Source of the DNA: Sulfurovum sp.
GTDB lineage: Bacteria > Campylobacterota > Campylobacteria > Campylobacterales > Sulfurovaceae
Direction of reading: 5' to 3'
Length of the DNA: 11,272 nucleotides
Assembly (NCBI GenBank): GCA_015493425.1
Contig: WGDG01000005.1
Coordinates: forward strand, 1-11,272
This document shows, piece by piece, positions 1-7,070 of the stretch; the first letter of the stretch is position 1; every line of letters starts with the position of its first letter. Below the pieces are notes generated by a model that saw nothing but the letters and a program-made list of their open reading frames with translations, was not told the origin of the DNA and made no database searches. Both the position numbers and the translations under genes were made by a program.

Positions 1-2306
1 CCGTCACAGATGGCATCGACATCGAGCTCAATGGCATTGTCGAGGAATTTGTCAATGAGAACCGGCGCTTCATTGGAGACACTGACTGCTTCTTCAAGGT
101 ATTCGCGCAGTTCTGCGTCATTGTACACGGTTCGCATACCGCGTCCGCCAAGTACAAAACTTGGGCGGATGAGTACCGGGTATCCGATACGGTTAGCGAT
201 GGCCATCGCTTCATCTTTGGCAAATGCCGTACCGTTGTCAGGCTGTTTGAGTCCAAGCTCTTTGATGAAGTTGCTGAAGAGTTCACGGTCTTCGGCAAGG
301 TCAATGACTTTGGCAGAGGTACCGCTGATCTTCGCACCGATAGCCGTAAGATTTTTGGCAAGTTTCAGCGGCGTCTGTCCGCCAAAGTGGACAATGACAC
401 CGTCAGGATTCTCTGTCTCAATGACATTACGGACATGTTCGAAATCGATAGGCTCGAAGTAGAGAATATCAGAGGTGTCATAGTCGGTTGAAACAGTTTC
501 AGGGTTACAGTTGTACATGATCGACTTGATACCCATATCTTCCAGTGCGAATGCCGCATGGACACAGCAGTAGTCAAACTCGATTCCCTGACCGATTCTG
601 TTTGGACCGCCGCCAATAACAAGTACTTTTTTCTCATCGGACTGTGAAGAAGCACGGTTTTGTGGAAGCTCTGTAATATTGGTTGTGGAGTAAAGATACG
701 GTGTAAGTGCTTTGAACTCTGCGGCACAGGTGTCGACCTCGTTGTACTCGAGCTTGATACCGAGTTTTTCTCTGGCGTTATAGATGTCGTTCTCTGTCAG
801 TGACAGGCCGTCTTTTTTATTGATGATCTCGGCGATCATGGCATCGGAGAAACCGTCGGCTTTGACACTACGCAAAAGTTTTGCGTTGGTCAGCAGTGAG
901 ACATCCATTGCTTTTTCTGTTTCAACCAGCGCTTCAAGCTGGTAGAGGAACCAGCGGTCTATTTTACAGAGTTCAAAAATCTCATCGACACTCATACCGC
1001 GGCGCAGTCCTTCATACACATATAGCATACGTTCTGCATTGGGGCGGCGGATTTCACGTACCAGTGTTTCTTCATCACACTTCACGGGGTTAAATCCGAT
1101 AAGACCTGTTTCAAGGGAACAAAGTGCTTTCTGGAAAGACTCTTTGAAGGTTCTTCCCATGCTCATGACTTCTCCCACGGACTTCATGGCAGTGGTGAGT
1201 GTGGAGTCTGCAAGCGGGAACTTTTCGAAGGTAAAGCGCGGCAGCTTGGTGACGATGTAGTCGATGACCGGTTCAAATGAAGCAGGCGTACCGGTAATAT
1301 CATTGGTGATCTCATCGAGTGTGTATCCGACGGCAAGCAGTGTTGCAACTTTTGCAATAGGGTAACCGGTCGCTTTGGATGCAAGTGCAGACGAACGGCT
1401 GACCCTTGGGTTCATTTCAATGACGATCATGCGGCCGGTGTCAGGGTTGATGGAAAACTGTACGTTCGATCCGCCTGTATCGACACCCACTTCACGGAGA
1501 ATGGCAAAGGAGGCGTCACGCATACGCTGGTACTCTTTGTCTGTCAGTGTCAACGCGGGTGCAATGGTAATAGAGTCTCCGGTATGAACGCCCATGGGGT
1601 CGAAGTTTTCGATGGAGCAGACAATAATACAGTTGTCTTCACGGTCACGGATAACCTCCATTTCGTACTCTTTCCATCCAAGCAGTGACTCTTCAATAAG
1701 AATTTCGGAAATAGGCGAAGCTTCCAGCCCCCCTTGAACAATCTCTTTGAACTCATCCATATTATAGGCAACGCCTGAACCGCCTCCGGCAAGGGTATAA
1801 GACGCACGAATGATCATAGGGAACCCGATCTCTTTGGCGGCTTCAAGTGCTTCATCCATGGAGTAGGCATAGCGTGAAATGGGCAGATCCATGCCGATTT
1901 TTATCATCGCTTCTTTAAAAGCTTGTCTGTCTTCACCCTTTTTGATGGCAGCAGGATTGGCCCCGAGGAATTCTACGTTTTCAAGCATACCCTTTTCATG
2001 CATACTCATGGCAACGTTAAGTGCTGTCTGTCCACCCATTGTCGGTAAAATGGCATCGACATTCTCTTTCTCGATAATCTTGGCAATGACCTCTTCATTG
2101 ATCGGTTCAATATAGGTTCTGTGTGCAAATTCAGGATCGGTCATAATGGTAGCGGGGTTGGAGTTGATGAGGACAACACGGTAACCAAGCTCTTTGAGCG
2201 TTTTGGCCGCCTGTGTTCCGGAATAGTCGAATTCACAGGCCTGTCCGATGACGATAGGTCCTGATCCGATAAGGAGAATGGTTTTGATATCTTCGCGTTT
2301 TGGCAT
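1..2306 (-). CDS. carB: Carbamoyl-phosphate synthase large subunit (3' end cut by window edge)
   Basis: CarB makes carbamoyl phosphate from bicarbonate, two ATP and ammonia channelled from the glutaminase subunit CarA, feeding pyrimidine and arginine synthesis in the cytosol. The frame is open from ATG at 2306 to the left edge: 768 codons plus two bases of about 1,080 expected. The N-terminus reads MPKREDIKTILLIGSGP, followed by the CEFDYSGTQA motif of the carboxyphosphate ATP-grasp half and, further on, an AGGGSGVAYN segment. The second synthetase half begins near residue 560 with GGGPNRIGQGIEFDY. Missing are the end of the carbamoyl-phosphate ATP-grasp domain and the C-terminal allosteric domain; this is only the window boundary, not truncation in the genome. 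carA is not next to it on the visible side. It follows the mreC terminator and has its own -10 element. Identification is very secure. Confidence 0.97.
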   Translation of the reverse strand, partial: MPKREDIKTILLIGSGPIVIGQACEFDYSGTQAAKTLKELGYRVVLINSNPATIMTDPEFAHRTYIEPINEEVIAKIIEKENVDAILPTMGGQTALNVAMSMHEKGMLENVEFLGANPAAIKKGEDRQAFKEAMIKIGMDLPISRYAYSMDEALEAAKEIGFPMIIRASYTLAGGGSGVAYNMDEFKEIVQGGLEASPISEILIEESLLGWKEYEMEVIRDREDNCIIVCSIENFDPMGVHTGDSITIAPALTLTDKEYQRMRDASFAILREVGVDTGGSNVQFSINPDTGRMIVIEMNPRVSRSSALASKATGYPIAKVATLLAVGYTLDEITNDITGTPASFEPVIDYIVTKLPRFTFEKFPLADSTLTTAMKSVGEVMSMGRTFKESFQKALCSLETGLIGFNPVKCDEETLVREIRRPNAERMLYVYEGLRRGMSVDEIFELCKIDRWFLYQLEALVETEKAMDVSLLTNAKLLRSVKADGFSDAMIAEIINKKDGLSLTENDIYNAREKLGIKLEYNEVDTCAAEFKALTPYLYSTTNITELPQNRASSQSDEKKVLVIGGGPNRIGQGIEFDYCCVHAAFALEDMGIKSIMYNCNPETVSTDYDTSDILYFEPIDFEHVRNVIETENPDGVIVHFGGQTPLKLAKNLTAIGAKISGTSAKVIDLAEDRELFSNFIKELGLKQPDNGTAFAKDEAMAIANRIGYPVLIRPSFVLGGRGMRTVYNDAELREYLEEAVSVSNEAPVLIDKFLDNAIELDVDAICD

Positions 2307-2335
2307 GGAGAAAGGCCCTTTATTTTTAGTTTAAG

Positions 2336-2341
2336 ATTATA
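2336..2341 (-). promoter_or_regulatory. -10 element of the carB promoter
   Basis: Read on the minus strand this is a perfect TATAAT, placed about 30 bases before the carB ATG, giving a short leader of roughly 23 bases. No good -35 hexamer sits 17 bases upstream; that position falls in the terminator stem of the preceding operon. A weak -35 is common for housekeeping promoters of Campylobacterota. The position just after a terminator supports the call. Confidence 0.6.
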
Positions 2342-2353
2342 CTACAAAAGGGT

Positions 2354-2377
2354 AAAAACCGCCCTTAAAACAGGGCG
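2354..2377 (-). terminator. Rho-independent terminator after mreC
   Basis: On the minus strand a perfect 6-bp stem (CGCCCT / AGGGCG, arms 2372-2377 and 2360-2365) with a 6-base loop is followed by one G and then five T. It lies 16 bases after the mreC stop codon and before the carB -10 box, so it should end the fabZ-lpxA-clpX-mreB-mreC transcript and insulate carB. Confidence 0.75.
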
Positions 2378-2393
2378 ACTTGGGGTTTGATAC

Positions 2394-3467
2394 TTAGAAG
2401 AGATCGAGACTGCGGTAGACCTTTTTTTTCCGTTTTATTTTTTTTGTGACAGGTTTTGGTTTTGGTTCAACCGGAGGTGCTTCGGCAGGGATTTCCGGCT
2501 CTACAACCTCTTCCTGGGTTTGGTCAATACGGCTTGGAATACTGGAAATTTCCGGTATTTTCGGTGTTGTTTCATTCTGTTCGACCATAGGAAGGGCATC
2601 CGAAAGTGCTGAGATGTTCTGATCATGTACTGTAACAGGTGTTTTGGGACAAATGTCGGCAAATGTGGTGGCATTTGCATCAAAGTTTTCTGTCAGTGTT
2701 GTTCTCGGATCGGTGATAAGGAAAAAGACATTCGGATGATAAAGGTCAGCATAGGTTTTGATATAGGCAACCTTGTAGGCACTTTGGGTTTCTACTTTGG
2801 TGACAATACCGACGGGAAGTCCCTGAAAAAAGATATTGTCCAGTCCTGAAGTTTCAACCGGGTCACCCACTTTGATTTTATGCCATTTTGGAATAAATTT
2901 GACGATCATTAAATTTTTTCTTAAGCCCATGGCAATACCGGGTGCCTGCTCATCTCCGACAAAAACGGCAAAACGGCACATCGGATCGGATGTCAGATAC
3001 CCGTAAAGCTGATTGTGTTTGAGTTTGGCAATGCCGGCAACTACGCTGTCTTGCATCAGTCCGTAGAGTTTTTTCTCTTTGAGTTCTTTGGGTTTTGTGA
3101 GAATAATTTGGGAGAAAGTGTTAAGTTTCACGTAGGATATTGTCGAGGTCAGTGCAATATTGCGGTAAGGCAGTTTGCTGAGCCTTGGCAGTACTTTATA
3201 GATATCTTTGACCTGTCTAATGTAATGGGTCTGTGCCAGAAGTCTCTTGCGCAGTACACGATTCTCTTTACTTAATTTTTCAATCGATTCTTTTTGAAAG
3301 AGGTAGCTGTGACCCTTGTCTTCAATATCCCGGGTCAAGGCCTTATAGTTCTGTTTGATAGGGTTGACGACGTTGAGAAGCGTATCGGTGATACGCTCAT
3401 CATTTCGTGTCAGAAGTACTCCCAGAATGAGCAGGAGTATAATAATAATGAAGATTCTAGTCTTCAT
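2394..3467 (-). CDS. mreC: Rod shape-determining protein MreC, with long C-terminal tail
   Basis: MreC is a bitopic inner-membrane protein whose periplasmic part links the MreB scaffold to the peptidoglycan elongation machinery. The 357-residue product has a short Lys/Arg start and one hydrophobic segment at about residues 4-20, a likely coiled coil at about 55-90 (Lys/Glu/Leu-rich), then the beta-rich core to about 255. The family signature is visible as VGDPVETSGLDNIFFQGLPVG (residues 200-220, quoted here in part from V200). After residue 255 there is a roughly 100-residue tail: acidic and Pro-rich, then a basic KKIKRKKK run and a short SLDLF end. The gene overlaps the mreB 3' end by 11 bases and has no clear Shine-Dalgarno sequence of its own, so translation is probably coupled to mreB. 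No mreD follows; carB comes next. Confident in the family; the tail's role is unknown. Confidence 0.93.
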   Translation of the reverse strand: MKTRIFIIIILLLILGVLLTRNDERITDTLLNVVNPIKQNYKALTRDIEDKGHSYLFQKESIEKLSKENRVLRKRLLAQTHYIRQVKDIYKVLPRLSKLPYRNIALTSTISYVKLNTFSQIILTKPKELKEKKLYGLMQDSVVAGIAKLKHNQLYGYLTSDPMCRFAVFVGDEQAPGIAMGLRKNLMIVKFIPKWHKIKVGDPVETSGLDNIFFQGLPVGIVTKVETQSAYKVAYIKTYADLYHPNVFFLITDPRTTLTENFDANATTFADICPKTPVTVHDQNISALSDALPMVEQNETTPKIPEISSIPSRIDQTQEEVVEPEIPAEAPPVEPKPKPVTKKIKRKKKVYRSLDLF

Positions 3468-4494
3468 ATGCCATTTGCTGTAGGATATCTATCTCGTCAA
3501 GCGCTTTTCCTGTACCTTTGGCTACTGCGAGCAGAGGATCTTCGGCAATATAGACAGGGAGCTTCACAATATCGGAAAGATATTTGTCCAAACCGCGGAT
3601 CAATGCACCGCCACCGGTGAGAACAATACCGTTTTCGACAATATCACCGGCAAGTTCCGGCGGTGTGTGTTCGAGTACATCTTTGAGTGCTTCGGCAATC
3701 TCTTCAATGGAGTCTTTCATTGCAGAGCGGATATGCTCGGAAGTGATCTCAATGGAGGTGAGGCTGCCTTCTACCTGGTCTCTACCTCGAACCGTCGTGA
3801 CCAGTTCTTCTTCAAGGGGTATGGCTGTACCGATCTTGATCTTGAGCTCTTCCGCGACACGTTCCCCAATAAGCAGGTTGAAGTTTTTCTTGACATAGTC
3901 GACAATGGCCTGGTCTATGTGGTCTCCGGCAATACGGATGGATTTACTCTGTACCAGACCGCCAAGTGAGGTAACACCGATCTCAGTGGTACCTCCCCCG
4001 ATGTCTACAACGAGGTTTCCGTTAGGGTCTTTGACCGGTATACCGGCACCGATCGCTGCTGCCATAGGCTCTTCAATGAGGTAAACATAGCGTGCACCGG
4101 CATTTTCGGCAGAGTCTTTCACGGCACGGCGTTCGACCTGTGTCAGTCCGTAGGGTACACAGATAATAATACGAGGAGAGAAGAAGCCTTTGCGTTTGTG
4201 CGCTTTTTCAATAAAGTAGCGGATCATCATTTCGGTTACTTCAAAATCAGCAATAACACCGTCTTTCATGGGGCGGATCGCACGGATGTTGCCCGGTGTT
4301 TTACCGACCATATCTTTTGCTTCCTGTCCGACAGCCAGTATACGCTGCTGTCCATGTTTGTCATACTGAATAGCAACAACGGAAGGTTCGTTGATACTGA
4401 TTCCCTGTCCTTTAACCAGTACGAGCGTGTTCGCTGTTCCCAGGTCAATGGCAAGATCGTTGGAGAACATTCCCAAGAATTTTTTGAACATCAT
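3457..4494 (-). CDS. mreB: Rod shape-determining protein MreB (bacterial actin)
   Basis: MreB polymerises with ATP into membrane-bound filaments that guide lateral wall synthesis. The 345-residue protein has the usual family length and all actin-fold nucleotide motifs: phosphate-1 DLGTAN (17-22), the EEP segment containing the likely catalytic Glu (141-143), phosphate-2 DIGGGTTE (164-171) and the adenosine motif TGGGA (293-297). The N-terminus MMFKKFLGMF is short and amphipathic, fitting membrane attachment. Two ATGs sit in tandem at 4494 and 4491. The AAGGA ribosome site (4499-4503) is 4 bases from the first and 7 from the second, so translation may start at the second Met. It lies 12 bases after the clpX stop and overlaps mreC by 11 bases, so it belongs to one transcript with both. 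Confidence 0.97.
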   Translation of the reverse strand: MMFKKFLGMFSNDLAIDLGTANTLVLVKGQGISINEPSVVAIQYDKHGQQRILAVGQEAKDMVGKTPGNIRAIRPMKDGVIADFEVTEMMIRYFIEKAHKRKGFFSPRIIICVPYGLTQVERRAVKDSAENAGARYVYLIEEPMAAAIGAGIPVKDPNGNLVVDIGGGTTEIGVTSLGGLVQSKSIRIAGDHIDQAIVDYVKKNFNLLIGERVAEELKIKIGTAIPLEEELVTTVRGRDQVEGSLTSIEITSEHIRSAMKDSIEEIAEALKDVLEHTPPELAGDIVENGIVLTGGGALIRGLDKYLSDIVKLPVYIAEDPLLAVAKGTGKALDEIDILQQMAYED

Positions 4495-4506
4495 ATCTTC
4501 CTTTTT

Positions 4507-5727
4507 CTATGCTGACTTTTTATCTTTGATGTAGAGCGGTTTTGCGCCGTTTTCAACAACATCGGGAGTAATGACTACCTCATAACCGGAAAGTTCAGGC
4601 AGTTCGTACATGATGTCAAGCAGTATCTCTTCCATGATGGAGCGCAGACCCCGGGCACCTGTCTTTCTGTCCAATGCTTTTTGGGCGATCTTTTCGAGTG
4701 CCTCCTGTTCAAAGGTCAGTTTTACATTGTCTATTTCGAAGAGTTTCTGGTACTGTTTGACCAGGGAGTTCTTTGGCTCAACAAGAATACGTACCATATC
4801 CTCAAGTGTGATCTCATTCAGTGTGGCGATAACGTGCAGCCGTCCGATCAGCTCAGGGATAAGTCCGTATGTGACCAGGTCATCGGCTTCTACCATAGGC
4901 AGCAGATTTTCCTCTTCTTTTTTGGAGCGCTTCTTCTGTCCAAAGCCCAGTACATTGGCACCCAGTCTGCGTTTGAGAATGTCATTGAGACCGTCGAATG
5001 CCCCGCCGCAGATGAAGAGGATATTGGATGTATCAATTTGGATGAAATCCTGATTGGGGTGTTTTCTGCCGCCTTTTGGCGGAATATTGACCACAGAACC
5101 TTCGATCAGTTTGAGCAGTGCCTGCTGTACACCTTCCCCGGAAACATCACGGGTAATGGAACGGTTTTCGCCCATACGTGCGATTTTATCGATTTCGTCA
5201 ATGAAGACAATACCCTGTTCGGCACGTTTCGGGTCGCCGTCGGCTGCCATAAGCAGTTTGGTAAGAATGTTCTCGACATCTTCACCGACATATCCTGCTT
5301 CAGTAAGGTTGGTAGCATCAGCAATAGCGATGGGTACGTTGAGAAAGCGTGCAATGGTCTGTGCCAGCAGCGTTTTCCCGGACCCGGTAGGACCGATGAG
5401 CAGGACATTTGATTTGGCAAGCTGTGTATCGTCTTCTTCGATATTTCTGAAAATACGTTTGTAATGGTTGTAGACAGCAACAGCGAGTGTCTTTTTTGCA
5501 TTGTCTTGACCGATGACGTACTCATCAAGCATTGCGTAGATCTCTTTGGGTGTATAGAGAATCTGTGCAGTGTCGTCGTATGCTGTTTCCTGTTCCTCTT
5601 CTTCTCCGAAAAGGATTTTGTAGGCAGAGATCACACAGTTGGAGCAGATGTATGCATTCTCTCCGGCAATCAGTGGATTCTCTTCACTTTCTGGGGCAGA
5701 ACAGAAACTGCAAGCTTTATGTGACAT
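4507..5727 (-). CDS. clpX: ATP-dependent Clp protease ATP-binding subunit ClpX
   Basis: ClpX is the cytosolic AAA+ unfoldase that recognises tagged or native substrates and feeds them to ClpP. The 406-residue protein carries the N-terminal zinc-binding domain with Cys6, Cys9, Cys28 and Cys31, Walker A GPTGSGKT (112-119), pore-1 loop GYVG (145-148), Walker B IVFIDE (173-178), the RKH loop (221-223), an LGF tripeptide (260-262) where the ClpP-docking IGF loop is expected, the arginine-finger region PELIGRL (291-297) and sensor-2 GARGLR (357-362). All key residues are present, so it should be active and able to dock ClpP; clpP is not in the window. The start ATG at 5727 follows AGAGGA (5735-5740) by 7 bases. 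It sits between lpxA and mreB in a conserved cluster, 34 bases after lpxA. Confidence 0.98.
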   Translation of the reverse strand: MSHKACSFCSAPESEENPLIAGENAYICSNCVISAYKILFGEEEEQETAYDDTAQILYTPKEIYAMLDEYVIGQDNAKKTLAVAVYNHYKRIFRNIEEDDTQLAKSNVLLIGPTGSGKTLLAQTIARFLNVPIAIADATNLTEAGYVGEDVENILTKLLMAADGDPKRAEQGIVFIDEIDKIARMGENRSITRDVSGEGVQQALLKLIEGSVVNIPPKGGRKHPNQDFIQIDTSNILFICGGAFDGLNDILKRRLGANVLGFGQKKRSKKEEENLLPMVEADDLVTYGLIPELIGRLHVIATLNEITLEDMVRILVEPKNSLVKQYQKLFEIDNVKLTFEQEALEKIAQKALDRKTGARGLRSIMEEILLDIMYELPELSGYEVVITPDVVENGAKPLYIKDKKSA

Positions 5728-5755
5728 ATATATTTCCTCTTTTATTTAATTATCT

Positions 5756-5761
5756 ATTATA
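5756..5761 (-). promoter_or_regulatory. Possible internal -10 element before clpX
   Basis: A perfect TATAAT on the minus strand sits directly after the lpxA stop codon and about 28 bases before the clpX ATG. It resembles the carB -10 in sequence context (AGTATAAT) and leader length. There is no recognisable -35. It could let clpX-mreB-mreC be transcribed separately from fabZ-lpxA. The surrounding DNA is AT-rich, so chance is possible. Confidence 0.35.
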
Positions 5762-6541
5762 CTATTTTCTGGTAAACGGGATGCCGCGTTTGGATGTTTT
5801 GATGAACATGCAGAGGGACTTGACATAAGGAGATTCGCTGGTTTCGAAAAGCTCCTGAGCCACTTCCTGAAGTGGTTTTCCCTGCTCAAAGAGTTCACGA
5901 TAGGCACTCTTGAGCGCATTGATCTCTTCCCGTTCTATTTTGCGTCTTAAACCGGTAAGGTTCAACCCTCTGAGTACAGCACGGTTGCCTTCTGCAAGAC
6001 AAAACGGAGGGATGTCCTGGGCTACGGCACTGGCACCGCCTATCATGGCATAGTCTCCAATGTGGACAAACTGATGGATGGGGGTCAGGCCGCCGATAAC
6101 GACGTGGTTGCCGAGCTCTACGTGCCCTGCCAGTGTCGCACCGTTGGCAAGGATACAGTGGTCTCCAAGAATGACATCGTGTCCAAGGTGTACATATCCC
6201 ATGAGAAGGTTATGGTTGCCGATCTTGGTAACCATGCCGCCGCCTTTGGTACCGGGGTTGAGCAGCGTAAATTCACGGATGGTATTATCATCACCGATGA
6301 TCAGTTCACTCTCCTCTCCGTCAAACTTGAGATCCTGAGGGATGGTACCTACTGCAGCATAGGAGAAGATACGGTTGCGCTTTCCTATAGTCGTAAAGCC
6401 TTCAATATGGGCATGTGCAGCGATGGTTGTACCGTCACCGATCTTGACATTGGCACCGATAGTGACATAGGGACCGACGGTGACATTTTCACCAAGGGCG
6501 GCACCCTCTTCGATGATGGCGGTTGGATGAATAGTTGACAT
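5762..6541 (-). CDS. lpxA: UDP-N-acetylglucosamine O-acyltransferase LpxA
   Basis: LpxA transfers a 3-hydroxyacyl chain from acyl carrier protein to UDP-GlcNAc, the first step of lipid A synthesis in the cytosol. The 259-residue product is close to the usual 262. It has the left-handed beta-helix hexapeptide pattern over about residues 10-175, then a helical C-terminus. In the VHLGHD segment, His118 and His121 match the family's active-site pair, with His121 at the catalytic His125 of E. coli. Gly169 aligns by my hand count with E. coli Gly173, a position that sets acyl length, so a C14-type chain is a reasonable guess. I chose ATG at 6541; the frame could also open at TTG 6544, but that adds only one residue and is not needed. 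The gene begins 7 bases after fabZ and is surely cotranscribed with it. Confidence 0.96.
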   Translation of the reverse strand: MSTIHPTAIIEEGAALGENVTVGPYVTIGANVKIGDGTTIAAHAHIEGFTTIGKRNRIFSYAAVGTIPQDLKFDGEESELIIGDDNTIREFTLLNPGTKGGGMVTKIGNHNLLMGYVHLGHDVILGDHCILANGATLAGHVELGNHVVIGGLTPIHQFVHIGDYAMIGGASAVAQDIPPFCLAEGNRAVLRGLNLTGLRRKIEREEINALKSAYRELFEQGKPLQEVAQELFETSESPYVKSLCMFIKTSKRGIPFTRK

Positions 6542-6548
6542 CAACAGC

Positions 6549-6998
6549 CTACTTGTCCACGATCATTGCTTTGAGCTCTGCCTGGGCAACAAGCTTGTCG
6601 TCAACGTAGGCTTTTGCATCAAGCTGCCAGATAGCACCTTTGTTTTTAATGACAGTGATCTTGTAGACAAGCTGATCACCCGGAGTGACAGGAGAGCGGA
6701 ACTTTGCCTTGTCAATGCTCATGAAGTAAACGACTTTATTCTCTATCTCTTCCTGGGAAGCGTTGTCCATACTTTTGAATGCCAGTACACCGCCTGCCTG
6801 CGCCATACCCTCAATGATCATGACACCGGGGTAGATGGGATGTCCGGGAAAATGTCCCTGAAACACAGGTTCGGAGATGGAAACGTTTTTGTACCCTTCA
6901 ATGTATTCGCCTGCAGTAAGCGCTGTGATACGGTCAACAAGCAGAAACGGGTAGCGGTGTGGAAGAATATTTTGAATATCAACAACATTATATAGCAC
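6549..6998 (-). CDS. fabZ: 3-hydroxyacyl-ACP dehydratase FabZ, GTG start
   Basis: FabZ dehydrates 3-hydroxyacyl-ACP in each round of type II fatty acid elongation, competing with LpxA for the same hydroxyacyl-ACP pool. Family marks are PHRYPFLLVDR near the start and the hot-dog-fold active-site stretch GHFPGHPIYPG followed by EGMAQAGG. His49 (in GHFPG) and Glu63 (in EGMAQ) fit the catalytic pair. I place the start at GTG 6998, giving 149 residues, because the AAAGG site at 7006-7010 is 7 bases before it. The longer alternative, TTG at 7004, would lie only 1 base from that site. The stop is 7 bases before lpxA, a classic fabZ-lpxA pairing. It probably leads the operon running to mreC. Confidence 0.95.
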   Translation of the reverse strand: MLYNVVDIQNILPHRYPFLLVDRITALTAGEYIEGYKNVSISEPVFQGHFPGHPIYPGVMIIEGMAQAGGVLAFKSMDNASQEEIENKVVYFMSIDKAKFRSPVTPGDQLVYKITVIKNKGAIWQLDAKAYVDDKLVAQAELKAMIVDK

Positions 6999-7005
6999 GG
7001 TCAAA

Positions 7006-7010
7006 CCTTT
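7006..7010 (-). promoter_or_regulatory. Ribosome binding site deciding the fabZ start
   Basis: AAAGG on the minus strand lies 7 bases before GTG 6998 but 1 base before TTG 7004. This favours the GTG start. Confidence 0.55.
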
Positions 7011-7058
7011 ATCGTATAAAATTCGCTTATTTTATCGTAAGAACGGTAAAAATACGAT
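7008..7058 (-). promoter_or_regulatory. fabZ upstream region with repeated ATCGTA motifs
   Basis: The 72-base gap between queH and the fabZ GTG holds an exact 9-bp direct repeat, TTTATCGTA, at 7008-7016 and 7031-7039 (23 bases apart), plus an inverted copy of its core, TACGAT, at 7053-7058. A TAAAAT hexamer on the minus strand (7029-7034) is one mismatch from a -10 box and lies between the copies, so the repeats could be an operator around the operon promoter. No good -35 is seen. The function is inference; the AT-rich context weakens it. Confidence 0.3.
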
Positions 7059-7070
7059 TAGGCGGCCGGC

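Noticed and set aside
1..2306. Frameshift or break in carB
   Set aside because: I checked the reading register at several points (near 1,798, 1,200, 60 and the left edge) and it stays in one frame with family motifs, so the gene appears intact apart from the window edge.
4681..5412. 243-codon open frame on the plus strand
   Set aside because: It lies wholly antisense to clpX, whose every motif is intact; the translation has no recognisable domain and no fitting ribosome site, so it is a shadow frame.
6542..6544. TTG start one codon upstream of the lpxA ATG
   Set aside because: It adds a single residue before a normal ATG and offers no better ribosome-site spacing.
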